Source: Bacteroidales bacterium
GTDB lineage: Bacteria > Bacteroidota > Bacteroidia > Bacteroidales > JAADJA01
Reading direction: 5' to 3'
DNA length: 42,074 nucleotides
NCBI GenBank assembly: GCA_020438105.1
Contig: JAGQVE010000035.1
Span: forward strand, 1-42,074
This document shows positions 26,700-35,529 of the stretch, in pieces; within the stretch, counting starts at the first letter, position 1, and each line of letters starts with the position of its first letter. Position numbers and translations under genes: made by a program. The notes beneath the pieces were generated by a model. It did not search any database, was not told the origin of the DNA, and worked only from the letters and a program-made list of their open reading frames with translations.

Positions 26700-27572
26700 T
26701 TGAAACAAATTGTATTTATAGTTAATCCCAATTCCGGCATTTTTAGCAAGGACAATATTCATGAGGTTATAGGCGCTCATCTTGATAAAAACCGGTTTGA
26801 ATATCAGGTAAAGTATACTGAGGGCCCCGGGCATGCAACGGAATTGAGCAAGGAATGGGCTGGAAAAGGAGCCGATGTAGTTGTTGCAGTGGGAGGGGAT
26901 GGCAGTGTAAATGAAGTTGCCCGTGGTCTTGTGTTTTCAACTACCTCACTTGGAATTATTCCGGCTGGCAGCGGAAATGGATTGGCACATCATTTAAAAA
27001 TTCCTTTGATCCGAAAAAAGGCAATTGAAGTTATTAATATTGGAAACACCAAACAAATTGATACTGCCTGCATGAATGAGCATTTATTTGTGAGTATTGC
27101 CGGAATCGGATTTGATGGAAAAGTAGCCCGAAAGTTTTCACAGGAAGGGTTTCGTGGTTTTGTGGCTTATTTAAAAGTAGTTACAGAATTGTATCCAGGT
27201 TATAAACCTAAAAAGTATGAAATTGAATTAAATGGTCAGAAAATAGTCACCAAAGCTTTGTTTGTGGCCTTTGCCAATTCTGATCAGTTTGGATTTCAAA
27301 CGAGTATAGCTCCTAATGCTAAAATTGATGACGGATTGATTGATGTTGCCATTGTGAAGAAACCACAGTTAATTGAGATTCCCTTTTTGGCCGGTTTGCT
27401 TTTTTGGCGTAAAATTGACAAATCGAATCATATCCAGATTTTCAAAACGGATGATGTGTTAGTGAAAACTAAGAAAAATCGCTGGGCCAACCTGGATGGC
27501 GAACCTATAAAAGCTGGGAAAGAGCTTCGTGTAAAGGTCAATCCCAACTCATTAAATGTGATCATCCCATAA
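26700..27572 (+). CDS. Diacylglycerol/lipid kinase family protein (YegS/DagK-like)
   Basis: A 290-residue protein starting at TTG 26700; there is no in-frame ATG before the conserved VFIVNPNSGIFSK. The kinase domain shows the ATP-binding VAVGGDGSVNEVARG and PAGSGNGLAHHL motifs typical of the diacylglycerol kinase/sphingosine kinase superfamily. In bacteria these recycle diacylglycerol or phosphorylate other lipids or sphingolipids, the latter being relevant in Bacteroidota. The substrate is not fixed by the sequence. Confidence 0.85.
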   Translation: MKQIVFIVNPNSGIFSKDNIHEVIGAHLDKNRFEYQVKYTEGPGHATELSKEWAGKGADVVVAVGGDGSVNEVARGLVFSTTSLGIIPAGSGNGLAHHLKIPLIRKKAIEVINIGNTKQIDTACMNEHLFVSIAGIGFDGKVARKFSQEGFRGFVAYLKVVTELYPGYKPKKYEIELNGQKIVTKALFVAFANSDQFGFQTSIAPNAKIDDGLIDVAIVKKPQLIEIPFLAGLLFWRKIDKSNHIQIFKTDDVLVKTKKNRWANLDGEPIKAGKELRVKVNPNSLNVIIP

Positions 27573-27601
27573 AAAAAGCTGCCAGAATAGGCAGCTTTTT
27601 T
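27571..27601. terminator. Bidirectional terminator between lipid kinase and sucC
   Basis: AGCTGCC and GGCAGCT form a stem around AGAATA, with seven A's before and six T's after it. Placed between two convergent genes, it can end transcription in both directions. Confidence 0.8.
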
Positions 27602-27620
27602 GAATATTGTTTGACTTATT

Positions 27621-28811
27621 TTAACTAAGTACTTCTTTAACTTTTTGAGCCGCTTCAGCAAGGGCGATTGCTGAATGAACTTTCAGCCCAGATTCATCAA
27701 TGATTTTCTTGCCTTCTTCAGCATTGGTCCCTTGCAGCCGCACAATGATTGGAATATCAATTGAACCGATCCTTTTGTATGCATCTACTACGCCGGTTGC
27801 AACCAGGTCGCAGCGAACTATTCCACCAAAGATATTAACAAGGATAGCTTTAACACTTTCATCTTTGAGTATGATTCTGAACGCTTCTTCCACTCTCTTG
27901 GAATCGGCTGTACCCCCAACATCCAGGAAGTTTGCCGGTTCGCCACCAGAATGTTTGATAATATCCATGGTGGCCATTGCCAATCCGGCTCCATTTACCA
28001 TACATCCCACGTTTCCTGATAGTTTTACATAGCTCAGGTTATAACGGCTGGCTTCTACTTCGGTAGGATCTTCTTCATCAAAATCACGGAGTTCAACGAT
28101 GTCAGGATGGCGGATCAGTGCATTATTATCAATAACTACTTTTGAATCGGCTGCGAATATGCGATCATCAGCTGCTTTTATCACAGGATTGATTTCAAAT
28201 AAAGAAGCATCAACTCCGAGATAGGCTTTGTAAATAGCTCCAACAAATTTTACCATATGCTTAAAAGCATTGCCTGATAAGCCAAGATTAAAAGCTACTC
28301 TTCTGGCTTGAAATCCCTGTAAACCAACTCCCGGGTCAATTTCTTCGGTAAAAATCTGCTCAGGAGTTTCTTCAGCAACTTTTTCAATATCCATTCCGCC
28401 TCGAGGAGAATACATGATCATGTTTTTGCCGGTTTGCCTGTTCAGCAATACAGAAAGGTAAAATTCCTGAGTTTCTGATTCACCCGGATAATACACGTTT
28501 TGTTCGATAAGAACTTTTCTTACTTTTTTACCCTCCGGGCCTGTTTGTGGCGTTACCAACTGCATTCCAATGATCTGGTCAGCATAGGTTAAAACGTTAT
28601 CAATTGTTTTAGCAATTTTAACTCCACCACCTTTTCCACGCCCACCTGCGTGAATTTGTGCTTTTACAGCCCATTTATCTGTTCCTGTCGATTTTTGCAA
28701 TTGTTTGGCAGCATCCAGGGCTTCCTCAGGCGACATAGCTATGATTCCTTCTGGAACGGATACTCCAAATTTCTTTAATAGCGCTTTTCCTTGATATTCG
28801 TGTAAATTCAT
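27621..28811 (-). CDS. sucC: Succinate-CoA ligase (ADP-forming) beta subunit
   Basis: A 396-residue ATP-grasp enzyme subunit of the TCA cycle that interconverts succinyl-CoA with succinate and ATP. Signatures are HAGGRGKGGGVKIA near residues 55-68, FEINPVIKAADD, and LDVGGTADSKRVEEAF with FGGIVRCD in the C-terminal half. The partner gene sucD is not next to it; in many Bacteroidota the two subunits are encoded apart. Confidence 0.95.
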   Translation of the reverse strand: MNLHEYQGKALLKKFGVSVPEGIIAMSPEEALDAAKQLQKSTGTDKWAVKAQIHAGGRGKGGGVKIAKTIDNVLTYADQIIGMQLVTPQTGPEGKKVRKVLIEQNVYYPGESETQEFYLSVLLNRQTGKNMIMYSPRGGMDIEKVAEETPEQIFTEEIDPGVGLQGFQARRVAFNLGLSGNAFKHMVKFVGAIYKAYLGVDASLFEINPVIKAADDRIFAADSKVVIDNNALIRHPDIVELRDFDEEDPTEVEASRYNLSYVKLSGNVGCMVNGAGLAMATMDIIKHSGGEPANFLDVGGTADSKRVEEAFRIILKDESVKAILVNIFGGIVRCDLVATGVVDAYKRIGSIDIPIIVRLQGTNAEEGKKIIDESGLKVHSAIALAEAAQKVKEVLS

Positions 28812-28826
28812 TTTAGGATTGATTCT

Positions 28827-29537
28827 TTATTTAACAATATCGAGTAACTCAATCTGGAATGTCAATAGGTCGTTGCCTTTAATTTTGCCTCTTTCCTGAG
28901 CTCCGTAAGCAAGGTTCGGATGAACGTATAATTCCCATTTAGAACCAACAGGCATCATTTGAAGGGCTTCAGTCCAGCCACGAATTACACCAGTTACTCT
29001 GAATTTCGCCGGATTTCCCTCTTCTGTTTCATCAAAAACAGTCCCATCTAACCTGGTGCCTTTATAATAAACTGAAACCATGTCGGTTTTTTGTGGAATC
29101 GGTCCAGTTCCCTGCTCAATGATTTTGTATTGCAATCCCGATTCGGTGGTAATAATACCTTCTTTGTTTTTATTTTCGGCTAAAAACTCTTCTGCTTTAT
29201 TCAAATTTTCTTCTGCTTCCAATTTTTTCTTTTCAGCCATTTTTTCCTGGATACCCTGGAAATATTTTCTGATATATGCACCGGCATCTTCTTTGCTCAT
29301 CATGCCTTCACCCTCTGAAAATGAATCTTCAAAACCTTTGGCAAGTGCATCAATATTGATAGACTCAAACTCATTTTGTTTAAGATTATTTCCAATATCC
29401 AAACCAATGGCATAGCAAACGCTATCGAGGTCATTATTGAGTGTAACATCTTTTCTTACGGAAGTTTGCTCACATGAACTTAGCATGAAAAGAGCAACAA
29501 CCATTAACGTAATTCCTGAAAGACTTTTAAACATCAC
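28827..29537 (-). CDS. FKBP-type peptidyl-prolyl isomerase lipoprotein
   Basis: A 236-residue protein with a lipoprotein signal (LFMLSSC). An N-terminal dimerisation domain of the FkpA/Mip type (about residues 30-115, long helix rich in Lys/Glu) is followed by an FKBP domain (about residues 124-236: VSVYYKGTRLDGTVFDE, VIRGWTEALQMMPVG, HPNLAYGAQERG). It helps fold proteins in the periplasm. A second, shorter FKBP lipoprotein gene lies just upstream on the same strand (13-base gap), so they likely share a transcript. Confidence 0.9.
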   Translation of the reverse strand: MMFKSLSGITLMVVALFMLSSCEQTSVRKDVTLNNDLDSVCYAIGLDIGNNLKQNEFESINIDALAKGFEDSFSEGEGMMSKEDAGAYIRKYFQGIQEKMAEKKKLEAEENLNKAEEFLAENKNKEGIITTESGLQYKIIEQGTGPIPQKTDMVSVYYKGTRLDGTVFDETEEGNPAKFRVTGVIRGWTEALQMMPVGSKWELYVHPNLAYGAQERGKIKGNDLLTFQIELLDIVK

Positions 29538-29550
29538 TAAATTTTTTTGA

Positions 29551-30099
29551 TTATTTTAATTGTATTAATTCCAGATCATAGACCAGCGTGGCTTTTGACG
29601 GTATTTTGTTTCCATCGCCAGGCAGGCCAAAAGCAAGGTGCGAAGGTATAATAAATTTTGCCTTGTCGCCTTCTTTTAATAATAAAATTCCTTCTTCCAA
29701 ACCTGATTCAACGCCTCCCTTCCCAATCAGAAATTCTTTTTTCCCATTTTTTTCAGATGTGTAAATTGTATCACCGTTGAGCAGGGTGAGTGTGTAATTA
29801 AGAATAGCTATGTTTCCGGTGTCAGCATTTTTACCATTGCCCGTGTGGTAAATAAGGTACCTTAATCCTGATCCCGTTTGCTGCATAGACCATCCATAAC
29901 GGGCAAGAAAGTCATTGATTCTTTCGCCTTCTGACTTTACCAATTTTTTATTGATTTCGATTAGCGGATTCTTTGGGTTTTTATACTGATTCTGCTTATT
30001 AGTCCCGCTTTGGTTGCATGCGGAGAATAAAGTAATCAGGACGTAGATTGCTATTATTCCCGGTAGTTTTAAGCTAAAATTATTGGAGTTTTTCAGCAT
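29551..30099 (-). CDS. GldI-like FKBP-type peptidyl-prolyl isomerase lipoprotein
   Basis: A 182-residue protein counted from the ATG at 30099, which gives a proper lipoprotein signal (LFSAC). An in-frame start at 30213 would place 38 non-signal residues ahead of it and run deep into nrnA. The FKBP domain reads GNIAILNYTLTLLNGDTIYTS, LIGKGGVESGLEEGILLLKEG and IPSHLAFGLPGDG. In flavobacteria a GldI-type FKBP lipoprotein tied to gliding and type IX secretion is found beside nrnA, as here. The match is by layout, not proof of a gliding role. The start overlaps the nrnA end by 20 bases. Confidence 0.75.
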   Translation of the reverse strand: MLKNSNNFSLKLPGIIAIYVLITLFSACNQSGTNKQNQYKNPKNPLIEINKKLVKSEGERINDFLARYGWSMQQTGSGLRYLIYHTGNGKNADTGNIAILNYTLTLLNGDTIYTSEKNGKKEFLIGKGGVESGLEEGILLLKEGDKAKFIIPSHLAFGLPGDGNKIPSKATLVYDLELIQLK

Positions 30100-31090
30100 A
30101 ACGTTCAAGCAAGGATTCAAATTTTGCAATTGTTGTGGGCATATCATCATATGAATCACCTCCGGCGGCATTTCGGTGCCCCCCGCCGTAAAAATGTTCA
30201 TGAGCGAAATCATTTACAGAAAATTCGCCGACAGATCTGAACGAAATCCGAATTTTATCTTTTCGTTGGGTAAATAATGCTGCAAATCGAGTTTCTTTCA
30301 CACTCAGTGCATAATTAACAAGGCCCTCTGTGTCGCCGGTTTGGTAATTATAATGTTTAAGTTCATCACCGGTGAGGGCAATATAAGCAGTATGATATTC
30401 AGGTTTAACAACCAGTTTCTCACTCAACGAAAAACCCAATAAACGCAATCTGCTTTCAGCAAAAGTGCCATAAACCAATCGGTTGACCTCATGAGTTTGC
30501 AGTCCTTTGTTTATCAGTTTTGCAACTATATTGAAAGTTCCCGGATAGTTACAATTGTAACTAAATGACCCGGTGTCAGTCATAATTCCAGTGAATACAC
30601 AGTCAGCAATCTCTTTGTTAATGAGTGAGTCATCTATAGCTTCCATAAATAAATATACGAGTTCTGAAGTAGAAGATATATTCACTGTGGAGTAAACATA
30701 ATCATATGCTTCCTTTTCCGGATTTATATGATGGTCAATCAGGACTTTGATAGCGGACGATTCACGAAAGACATGCTCTGCATCTCCAAGCCGTTGGGGA
30801 CTGTTATAATCAAGTGAAAACAGTATGTCGGCTGACTTAATTGTTGATTCACAATTGTTTCTGTGGGTGTCAAATATCAATATTTGTGAGGAGGCTGGCA
30901 TCCAATCCAGGAATCCCGGAAAATTATTGGGTACCATAAAATATACCTCATGGCCCATTTGTTTAAAAAAATGAAAAAGAGCGAGACCAGCTCCCAAGGC
31001 ATCTCCATCAGGATTGGTATGGGATGTAAGGAGTATTTTTCTCTTTGTTGAAAAGAGGGGTTTTATATGTTCAAAATCAAAATCTATCAA
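30080..31090 (-). CDS. nrnA: DHH-family nanoRNase/pAp phosphatase
   Basis: A 336-residue DHH/DHHA1 phosphoesterase. The catalytic metal motifs are NPDGDALGAG near residues 26-35, SLDYN, and DHH in VLIDHHINPE. The C-terminal DHHA1 domain has GGGHRNAAGG. NrnA degrades 2-5 nucleotide RNAs and pAp. The gene overlaps the following FKBP gene and faces ndk across a 95-base divergent gap. Confidence 0.88.
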   Translation of the reverse strand: MIDFDFEHIKPLFSTKRKILLTSHTNPDGDALGAGLALFHFFKQMGHEVYFMVPNNFPGFLDWMPASSQILIFDTHRNNCESTIKSADILFSLDYNSPQRLGDAEHVFRESSAIKVLIDHHINPEKEAYDYVYSTVNISSTSELVYLFMEAIDDSLINKEIADCVFTGIMTDTGSFSYNCNYPGTFNIVAKLINKGLQTHEVNRLVYGTFAESRLRLLGFSLSEKLVVKPEYHTAYIALTGDELKHYNYQTGDTEGLVNYALSVKETRFAALFTQRKDKIRISFRSVGEFSVNDFAHEHFYGGGHRNAAGGDSYDDMPTTIAKFESLLERYAEKLQ

Positions 31091-31137
31091 AACACTAAAA
31101 GATTTGAGGATAGGGGAGCAAAAATATAAATTATCCT

Positions 31138-31145
31138 TAATTTTG
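31138..31145 (+). promoter_or_regulatory. Candidate Bacteroidota -7 element for ndk
   Basis: TAATTTTG matches the Bacteroidota TAnnTTTG -7 consensus, 40 bases before the ndk ATG, which would give a 5' leader of about 30 bases. No clear TTTG -33 element is found at the usual distance, so the call is tentative. Confidence 0.35.
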
Positions 31146-31185
31146 TCGGCTTATAAATCAATAGTAAATCATAAAAAACTTTAAA

Positions 31186-31605
31186 ATGTCAGGAAACATT
31201 ACATTAACCATGATCAAACCCATGGCTGTTAAAAAAGGGTTTATTGGGCCAATCCTCAATAAAATTGCAGAAGGTGGATTCAGGATTGTTGCAATGAAAT
31301 ATACCAAATTGTCGCTGGAACAAGCACAGAAGTTTTATGAAGTGCACCGTGAACGCCCATTTTATGGTGAATTAACAGAATTTATGTCATCAGGGCCAAT
31401 TGTTGCCGCCGTTCTTGAAAAAGATAATGCTGTGCAGGCTTATCGTGATTATATTGGAGCTACCGACCCATCAAAAGCTGAAGAAGGAACCATTCGTAAA
31501 TTGTATGGTACTAATCTTGGCATGAACGCCGTGCATGGTTCTGATAGTGATGAAAATGCCAATATAGAAGCTAATTTCTTTTTCCCAACCTCTGAAAGAT
31601 ATTAA
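31186..31605 (+). CDS. ndk: Nucleoside diphosphate kinase
   Basis: A 139-residue enzyme that moves the gamma phosphate between nucleoside triphosphates and diphosphates. The phosphorylated His is His117 in [14 protein letters not shown], and [11 protein letters not shown] near the start is the family N-terminus. Full family length. It is a single-gene unit with its own terminator. Confidence 0.96.
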   Translation: MSGNITLTMIKPMAVKKGFIGPILNKIAEGGFRIVAMKYTKLSLEQAQKFYEVHRERPFYGELTEFMSSGPIVAAVLEKDNAVQAYRDYIGATDPSKAEEGTIRKLYGTNLGMNAVHGSDSDENANIEANFFFPTSERY

Positions 31606-31630
31606 GCGTTTAACAAATTTTATGAGTAAC

Positions 31631-31661
31631 AAGCCTGTTTGATGAGTCAGACAGGCTTTTC
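31631..31661. terminator. Terminator after ndk, overlapping the end of the XRE gene
   Basis: A 12-pair stem (AAGCCTGTTTGA with TCAGACAGGCTT, one G-T pair) around a TGAG loop is followed by TTTT-rich sequence on the plus strand. Its right arm overlaps the last codons and stop of the convergent XRE-regulator gene. Confidence 0.7.
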
Positions 31662-32081
31662 ATTTGGATAATATTCGGTAAATGTGTGATCATCATAAAA
31701 GACGACAATCTTTTCAATATTCCTCAATTTTCTGTTTGCGCCTGTTTTTTTAAGCTTCGGATATTCTTTGTTTTCGGATAAGCGCTTTAATGAGATTGAT
31801 TCTTCTGTTGTGGTTGGCAGCGGATTATTCTGATTTCCAATGGCAGGTTCTTCCACCATATTTGTTTTTTGTTCACTAAACATCGGCCCTTTCCCAATCA
31901 TCAACCATCCCGGATTAACATCGGGAAAATGAGTTAAAAGTTTCTGTAAAAAATCCATTCCAGGTTTATTTCGGCCCTTCATGATATGATAAATACCTGA
32001 TCGCTGAACACCAATTTCATCTGCCAATTGGGCAGGGGAGAGGTGCTTCTTTTTGAGCAGTTGTTCGAGACGATCTACCAT
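31647..32081 (-). CDS. XRE-family DNA-binding regulator
   Basis: A 144-residue protein with an N-terminal helix-turn-helix (about residues 5-60: LSPAQLADEIGVQRSGIYHIMKG), then a DVNPGWLMIGKGPMF stretch typical of phage-repressor-like regulators in Bacteroidota, and a variable, charged C-terminal part. It has no peptidase domain. The target is unknown. The upstream region holds repeated ACAAATGTA units that could be its operators. It is not near other phage genes. Confidence 0.85.
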   Translation of the reverse strand: MVDRLEQLLKKKHLSPAQLADEIGVQRSGIYHIMKGRNKPGMDFLQKLLTHFPDVNPGWLMIGKGPMFSEQKTNMVEEPAIGNQNNPLPTTTEESISLKRLSENKEYPKLKKTGANRKLRNIEKIVVFYDDHTFTEYYPNEKPV

Positions 32082-32156
32082 TTTTAATGCTTGTGTTTGA
32101 ATTTTTCAGTAAATACAAAAGTACAAAAAAGATGAATTCAGATGGAACAATTAATT

Positions 32157-32178
32157 ACAAATGTAGAACACAAATGTA
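32157..32178. repeat. ACAAATGTA direct repeats upstream of the XRE regulator
   Basis: ACAAATGTA occurs at 32157-32165 and 32170-32178 (13-base period), followed by a weaker AAAAATGTAGAT copy about 20 bases on. Each unit is close to palindromic (TAC-AAAT-GTA). They lie 75-100 bases before the XRE start, near its candidate promoter, so they may be regulator-binding sites (inferred). Confidence 0.35.
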
Positions 32179-32704
32179 TATTTCTACTAAGTTAAAAATG
32201 TAGATAATTAGACTAAAATGGGGATCGAGGAGTTTCTGGCTTTTGAAACCTATGTAAATACGTAATGGCAATTGTTTTGAGGATATCTAATTATCGTGTT
32301 TGACAAATTTGGTAAACTCAAATATGTTTTAATTTATAGCTTTATATAAGTGTTGTTAAAATGTTGAAAAAGAGTATTTAAATATACTTTTAAAGTGGCT
32401 TTTTGCACTACCAACCAGGTTTTGATATTTTGTATATAAATGTATAAAATATTAGAATTTTCTAAAGGATATGGAGTTTTGATTTAAGTCTCAGTAAATC
32501 AGTTGGATAGTTATTGTTTTATTTAATTGTTTAAAAGGTATAACCAATTTTTAGCCTCAAGTAGAAACGAGTAGTAATGTAACAGACTGAAGGGAATTTT
32601 TTATCTAAGATTTGTATGGATTGAAATTTTTTATAGCAAAAAACCATACTCGATTTTGGCTTTGGTTCTATTCTTATCTTAAAACGAATTGCGCCTTTAT
32701 GGCA

Positions 32705-32733
32705 TAAAAAAAGGCCACATAAAATGCAGCCTT
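32705..32733 (-). terminator. Terminator after the DUF1015 gene (serine operon)
   Basis: On the minus strand AAGGCTGCA pairs with TGTGGCCTT (nine pairs with two G-T) around TTTTA, followed by a run of T's. It lies 20 bases after the DUF1015 stop and would end the serC-serA operon. Confidence 0.7.
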
Positions 32734-32752
32734 ATCTTATCAAATTTTTCGT

Positions 32753-34000
32753 TTAATCCAATTTATGGACAACTAATCCACTTCTTAATTTAGGTTCGAA
32801 CCAGGTTGTTTTTGGAGGCATTATATTTCCACTATCGGCAATGTCGATTAATTGCTTCATCGAAACAGGAAATAAGGCAAATGCTACTTTCATCTCGCCA
32901 CTATCTACCCTTTTTTGCAATTCTTCAAGTCCCCTGATACCTCCAACGAAGTCGATACGTTGAGAACGACGTAAATCATCTATACCTAAAATAGGTTCGA
33001 GAACCTGATTAGTGAGGATTGTTACATCCAGCACTCCAATCGGATCATTATCGTCGTAAGTACCTTCTTTAGCAGTTAATCCATACCATTTTCCTTCAAG
33101 GTACATACTAAATTCATGTAATTGGGATGGTTTATAAATATCAGCTCCCTTTTCCACCACGGTAAATCCCTGTTCAATTCTTGAAAGGAACGCTGGTAAA
33201 CTCAATCCATTCAAATCTTTTACAACCCTGTTGTAATCAATAATAGTTAGCTGATCATCAGGAAAGTGAACGGCAAGGAAGAAGTTGTACTCCTCGTTTC
33301 CTGTGTGGTTGGGATTGTTTTCCCGCTTCTCTTTGCCCACCAGTGCTGCTGCAGCTGTTCGATGATGACCATCCGCAACATATGTACTGGGAATTTGGTC
33401 AAAAAGCTCTATCAGGCTACTGATAATTCCTTTATCATTAATAACCCAAAAATGGTGTCCGATGCCGTCATCAGCTACAAAATCGTATTCAGGAACATTA
33501 TTGAGGATGAAAGCTTTAATAATGTCATCAATTTCAGTTACAGCTGGATAGGAAAAAAACACTGGCTCCAGGTTGGCATTATTTATCCGGACATGTTTCA
33601 TGCGGTCTTCCTCTTTGTCAGGCCGGGTTAACTCATGTTTTTTGATCACGTTATTAAGGTAATCATCTACCGAGGCACAACCAACCAAACCATATTGTGT
33701 TTTTCCCCACATGGTTTGACCGTAGATGTAAAGGTACTCATCTTCATCTTCTTTCAACCATCCCATTTGCTGGAACTTCAAAAAGTTCTCTTTGGCCTTT
33801 TCATAAACTTCCGGGGCATGAACATCCACAGAAGAATCCAAATCTATTTCTGGTTTAATAATATGAAGCAATGAATAATCATTACCAGCAGCCTCCTGCC
33901 TTGCTTCATCTGAGTTAAGAACATCATAGGGTCTTGAAGCCACCTTTTCAACCAGATCTGCAGGTGGCCGCAATCCTTTAAAAGCTTTTAATACTGCCAT
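32753..34000 (-). CDS. DUF1015 protein
   Basis: A 415-residue soluble protein of the DUF1015 family. The start FKGLRPPADLVEKVASRPYDVL and the middle YVADGHHRTAAA with a following NFFLAVHFPDDQL are family marks; the DGHHR motif suggests a bound nucleotide or metal. It is encoded downstream of serC and serA, a linkage seen in both Bacteroidota and Clostridia, which implies a role linked to serine, but its reaction is not established. Last gene of the operon. Confidence 0.85.
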   Translation of the reverse strand: MAVLKAFKGLRPPADLVEKVASRPYDVLNSDEARQEAAGNDYSLLHIIKPEIDLDSSVDVHAPEVYEKAKENFLKFQQMGWLKEDEDEYLYIYGQTMWGKTQYGLVGCASVDDYLNNVIKKHELTRPDKEEDRMKHVRINNANLEPVFFSYPAVTEIDDIIKAFILNNVPEYDFVADDGIGHHFWVINDKGIISSLIELFDQIPSTYVADGHHRTAAAALVGKEKRENNPNHTGNEEYNFFLAVHFPDDQLTIIDYNRVVKDLNGLSLPAFLSRIEQGFTVVEKGADIYKPSQLHEFSMYLEGKWYGLTAKEGTYDDNDPIGVLDVTILTNQVLEPILGIDDLRRSQRIDFVGGIRGLEELQKRVDSGEMKVAFALFPVSMKQLIDIADSGNIMPPKTTWFEPKLRSGLVVHKLD

Positions 34001-34011
34001 AAATATTTGTC

Positions 34012-34494
34012 TTAGTATTTTTTAATATCAAAGGCTTCATGGGGTTCAAAATCATTGTCGAATTCCGATTCAAAATCATCCCCTTTTCCATTTCCACGTG
34101 ATCGACCTTTTCCGCCAGGTTTTTGCAATGAGCCAATCAAAGCACCAAGCATTTTAGTCATTTCCATAAGCTCATTGCGCGATTCATCTATCAACACATC
34201 CGTCAGCAGGCCTTGCTTTTCGCCCAATGTGGTAATTACAACACATTCGCGAACCGAACTTTTTGCCATTTTTAAATAATAAACAAATTGACTTTTGTTT
34301 CGGGCAGAACCTTCAGCAATATAAAATGCGATAGCCTGTGCTGAATTAATAAATCTTTCTGCTAAAATGGATGCATTTTCCGGGAACAATTTAGTGGTGT
34401 TGTAAACCCAGTCGATGTAGTCCAATGCTTTGTGGTACACCCTTAAATCTTCAAACCTGAAAAAGGTGCCGTTGTTGGAGTTTTCTTTGTCCAT
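34012..34494 (-). CDS. Four-helix-bundle (23S rRNA IVS-type) protein in the serine operon
   Basis: A 160-residue protein counted from the ATG at 34494; a longer start at 34536 adds 14 basic residues. The four-helix-bundle family signatures are FRFEDLRVYHKALDY at the start, FINSAQAIAFYIAEGSARN in the middle and FVYYLKMAKSSVRE. Such proteins were first seen encoded in intervening sequences of 23S rRNA, but many are stand-alone. This one adds a Gly/Arg/Lys-rich segment (GGKGRSRGNGKG) and an acidic tail not usual for the family. It sits between serA and DUF1015 on the same strand. Confidence 0.85.
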   Translation of the reverse strand: MDKENSNNGTFFRFEDLRVYHKALDYIDWVYNTTKLFPENASILAERFINSAQAIAFYIAEGSARNKSQFVYYLKMAKSSVRECVVITTLGEKQGLLTDVLIDESRNELMEMTKMLGALIGSLQKPGGKGRSRGNGKGDDFESEFDNDFEPHEAFDIKKY

Positions 34495-34586
34495 AGTCTT
34501 GTTTTTAGTAATTTTTACCTCTGTTTTAAAATGCATATTGCTGACAATACTTTCAGATTGTCAGCAATTTAAATGCTATTATATTT

Positions 34587-35507
34587 TCAATTGACTTTAA
34601 AAGTAATGTCGTTCTTTTCAATAAAGCCAACAATTTGTTCCGCTGCTGCTATACCTGCATTGTTATTTGCCTCCGCAGTTTGAGCACCCATTTTTTTTGG
34701 CGTAAAGAAAAATCTCCCGCTAAAATTTGATTCGATTTCAGGGGCACAATCAGGTGCAATATCGGAGATGTATTTAAAATCGCCACGCTCACGCATTACT
34801 TTTTTAAGATCTTCTTCATTAATAACCTCTTTTCGGGCTGTATTAACAAGTGTTGCACCCTCAGGCATGGAAGATAATAATGCATAATTAATGCTGCCTT
34901 TGGTTTTTTCATTAGCCGGAATATGCAATGAAATGTATTGGCATTCCTTGTAAAGTTCCTCAGCACTATTTACCGGAGTCGCTCCAAAATCCCTGATTTT
35001 TTCATCAGCGATAAAAGGATCGAATGCATAAACCTTCATCCCAAATCCATTGGCAATTTTACCTACCAGTTGTCCAACATGGCCAAAAGCATGAATGCCT
35101 ATTTTTTTACCACGAAGTTCGGTTCCTGCCGAACCATTGTAACCATTACGTGCCATGTATACCATCATTCCCAGGGCCAGCTCAGCAACCGCATTTGAAT
35201 TTTGGCCAGGTGTGTTCATTACTACTACTCCTTTGGCTGTGGCTGCCTGAAGGTCAACATTATCATATCCTGCTCCTGCACGAACAATAATTTTCAAATT
35301 GTTTCCTGCATCAATCACTTCTTTCGTAATATTATCACTTCGTATGATTACAGCATTTGCATCAGCAACCGCTTTGATCAGATCATCTTCGCTTCCATAT
35401 TTTTCGAGCAATGCCATTTCATATCCTGCTTTTTCACAAACCTCCCGAATTCCGTTTACCGCATTGGAGGCAAATGGCTTAACTGTAGCAATAAGTACTT
35501 TGGTCAT
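34587..35507 (-). CDS. serA: D-3-phosphoglycerate dehydrogenase, short Lys-type
   Basis: A 306-residue NAD enzyme that makes 3-phosphohydroxypyruvate, the first step of serine synthesis. It has the two domains of the D-2-hydroxyacid dehydrogenase family and no C-terminal ACT regulatory domain. NAD-binding region is IHAFGHVGQLVGK, substrate-binding RAGAGYDNVD, and catalytic NTARKEV with its Arg. The usual catalytic His (PHxGA) is replaced by Lys in TPKKMGAQTAEAN, as in the short Lys-type enzymes known from Entamoeba and Bacteroides. It lies directly downstream of serC. Confidence 0.93.
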   Translation of the reverse strand: MTKVLIATVKPFASNAVNGIREVCEKAGYEMALLEKYGSEDDLIKAVADANAVIIRSDNITKEVIDAGNNLKIIVRAGAGYDNVDLQAATAKGVVVMNTPGQNSNAVAELALGMMVYMARNGYNGSAGTELRGKKIGIHAFGHVGQLVGKIANGFGMKVYAFDPFIADEKIRDFGATPVNSAEELYKECQYISLHIPANEKTKGSINYALLSSMPEGATLVNTARKEVINEEDLKKVMRERGDFKYISDIAPDCAPEIESNFSGRFFFTPKKMGAQTAEANNNAGIAAAEQIVGFIEKNDITFKVN

Positions 35508-35529
35508 AGTTTTGTAATTTGAGAATTGT

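Larger units (their letters stand above)
32082..32752. other. 671-base AT-rich stretch without a gene
   Basis: No coding frame with a recognisable protein was seen between the XRE regulator and the DUF1015 gene. It holds, from left to right, a TACTTTTG -7-like element for the XRE gene (minus strand, 32116-32123), the ACAAATGTA repeats, then AT-rich sequence with no obvious RNA gene, and the DUF1015 terminator at the right end. A small RNA or a decayed gene cannot be ruled out by eye. Confidence 0.5.
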
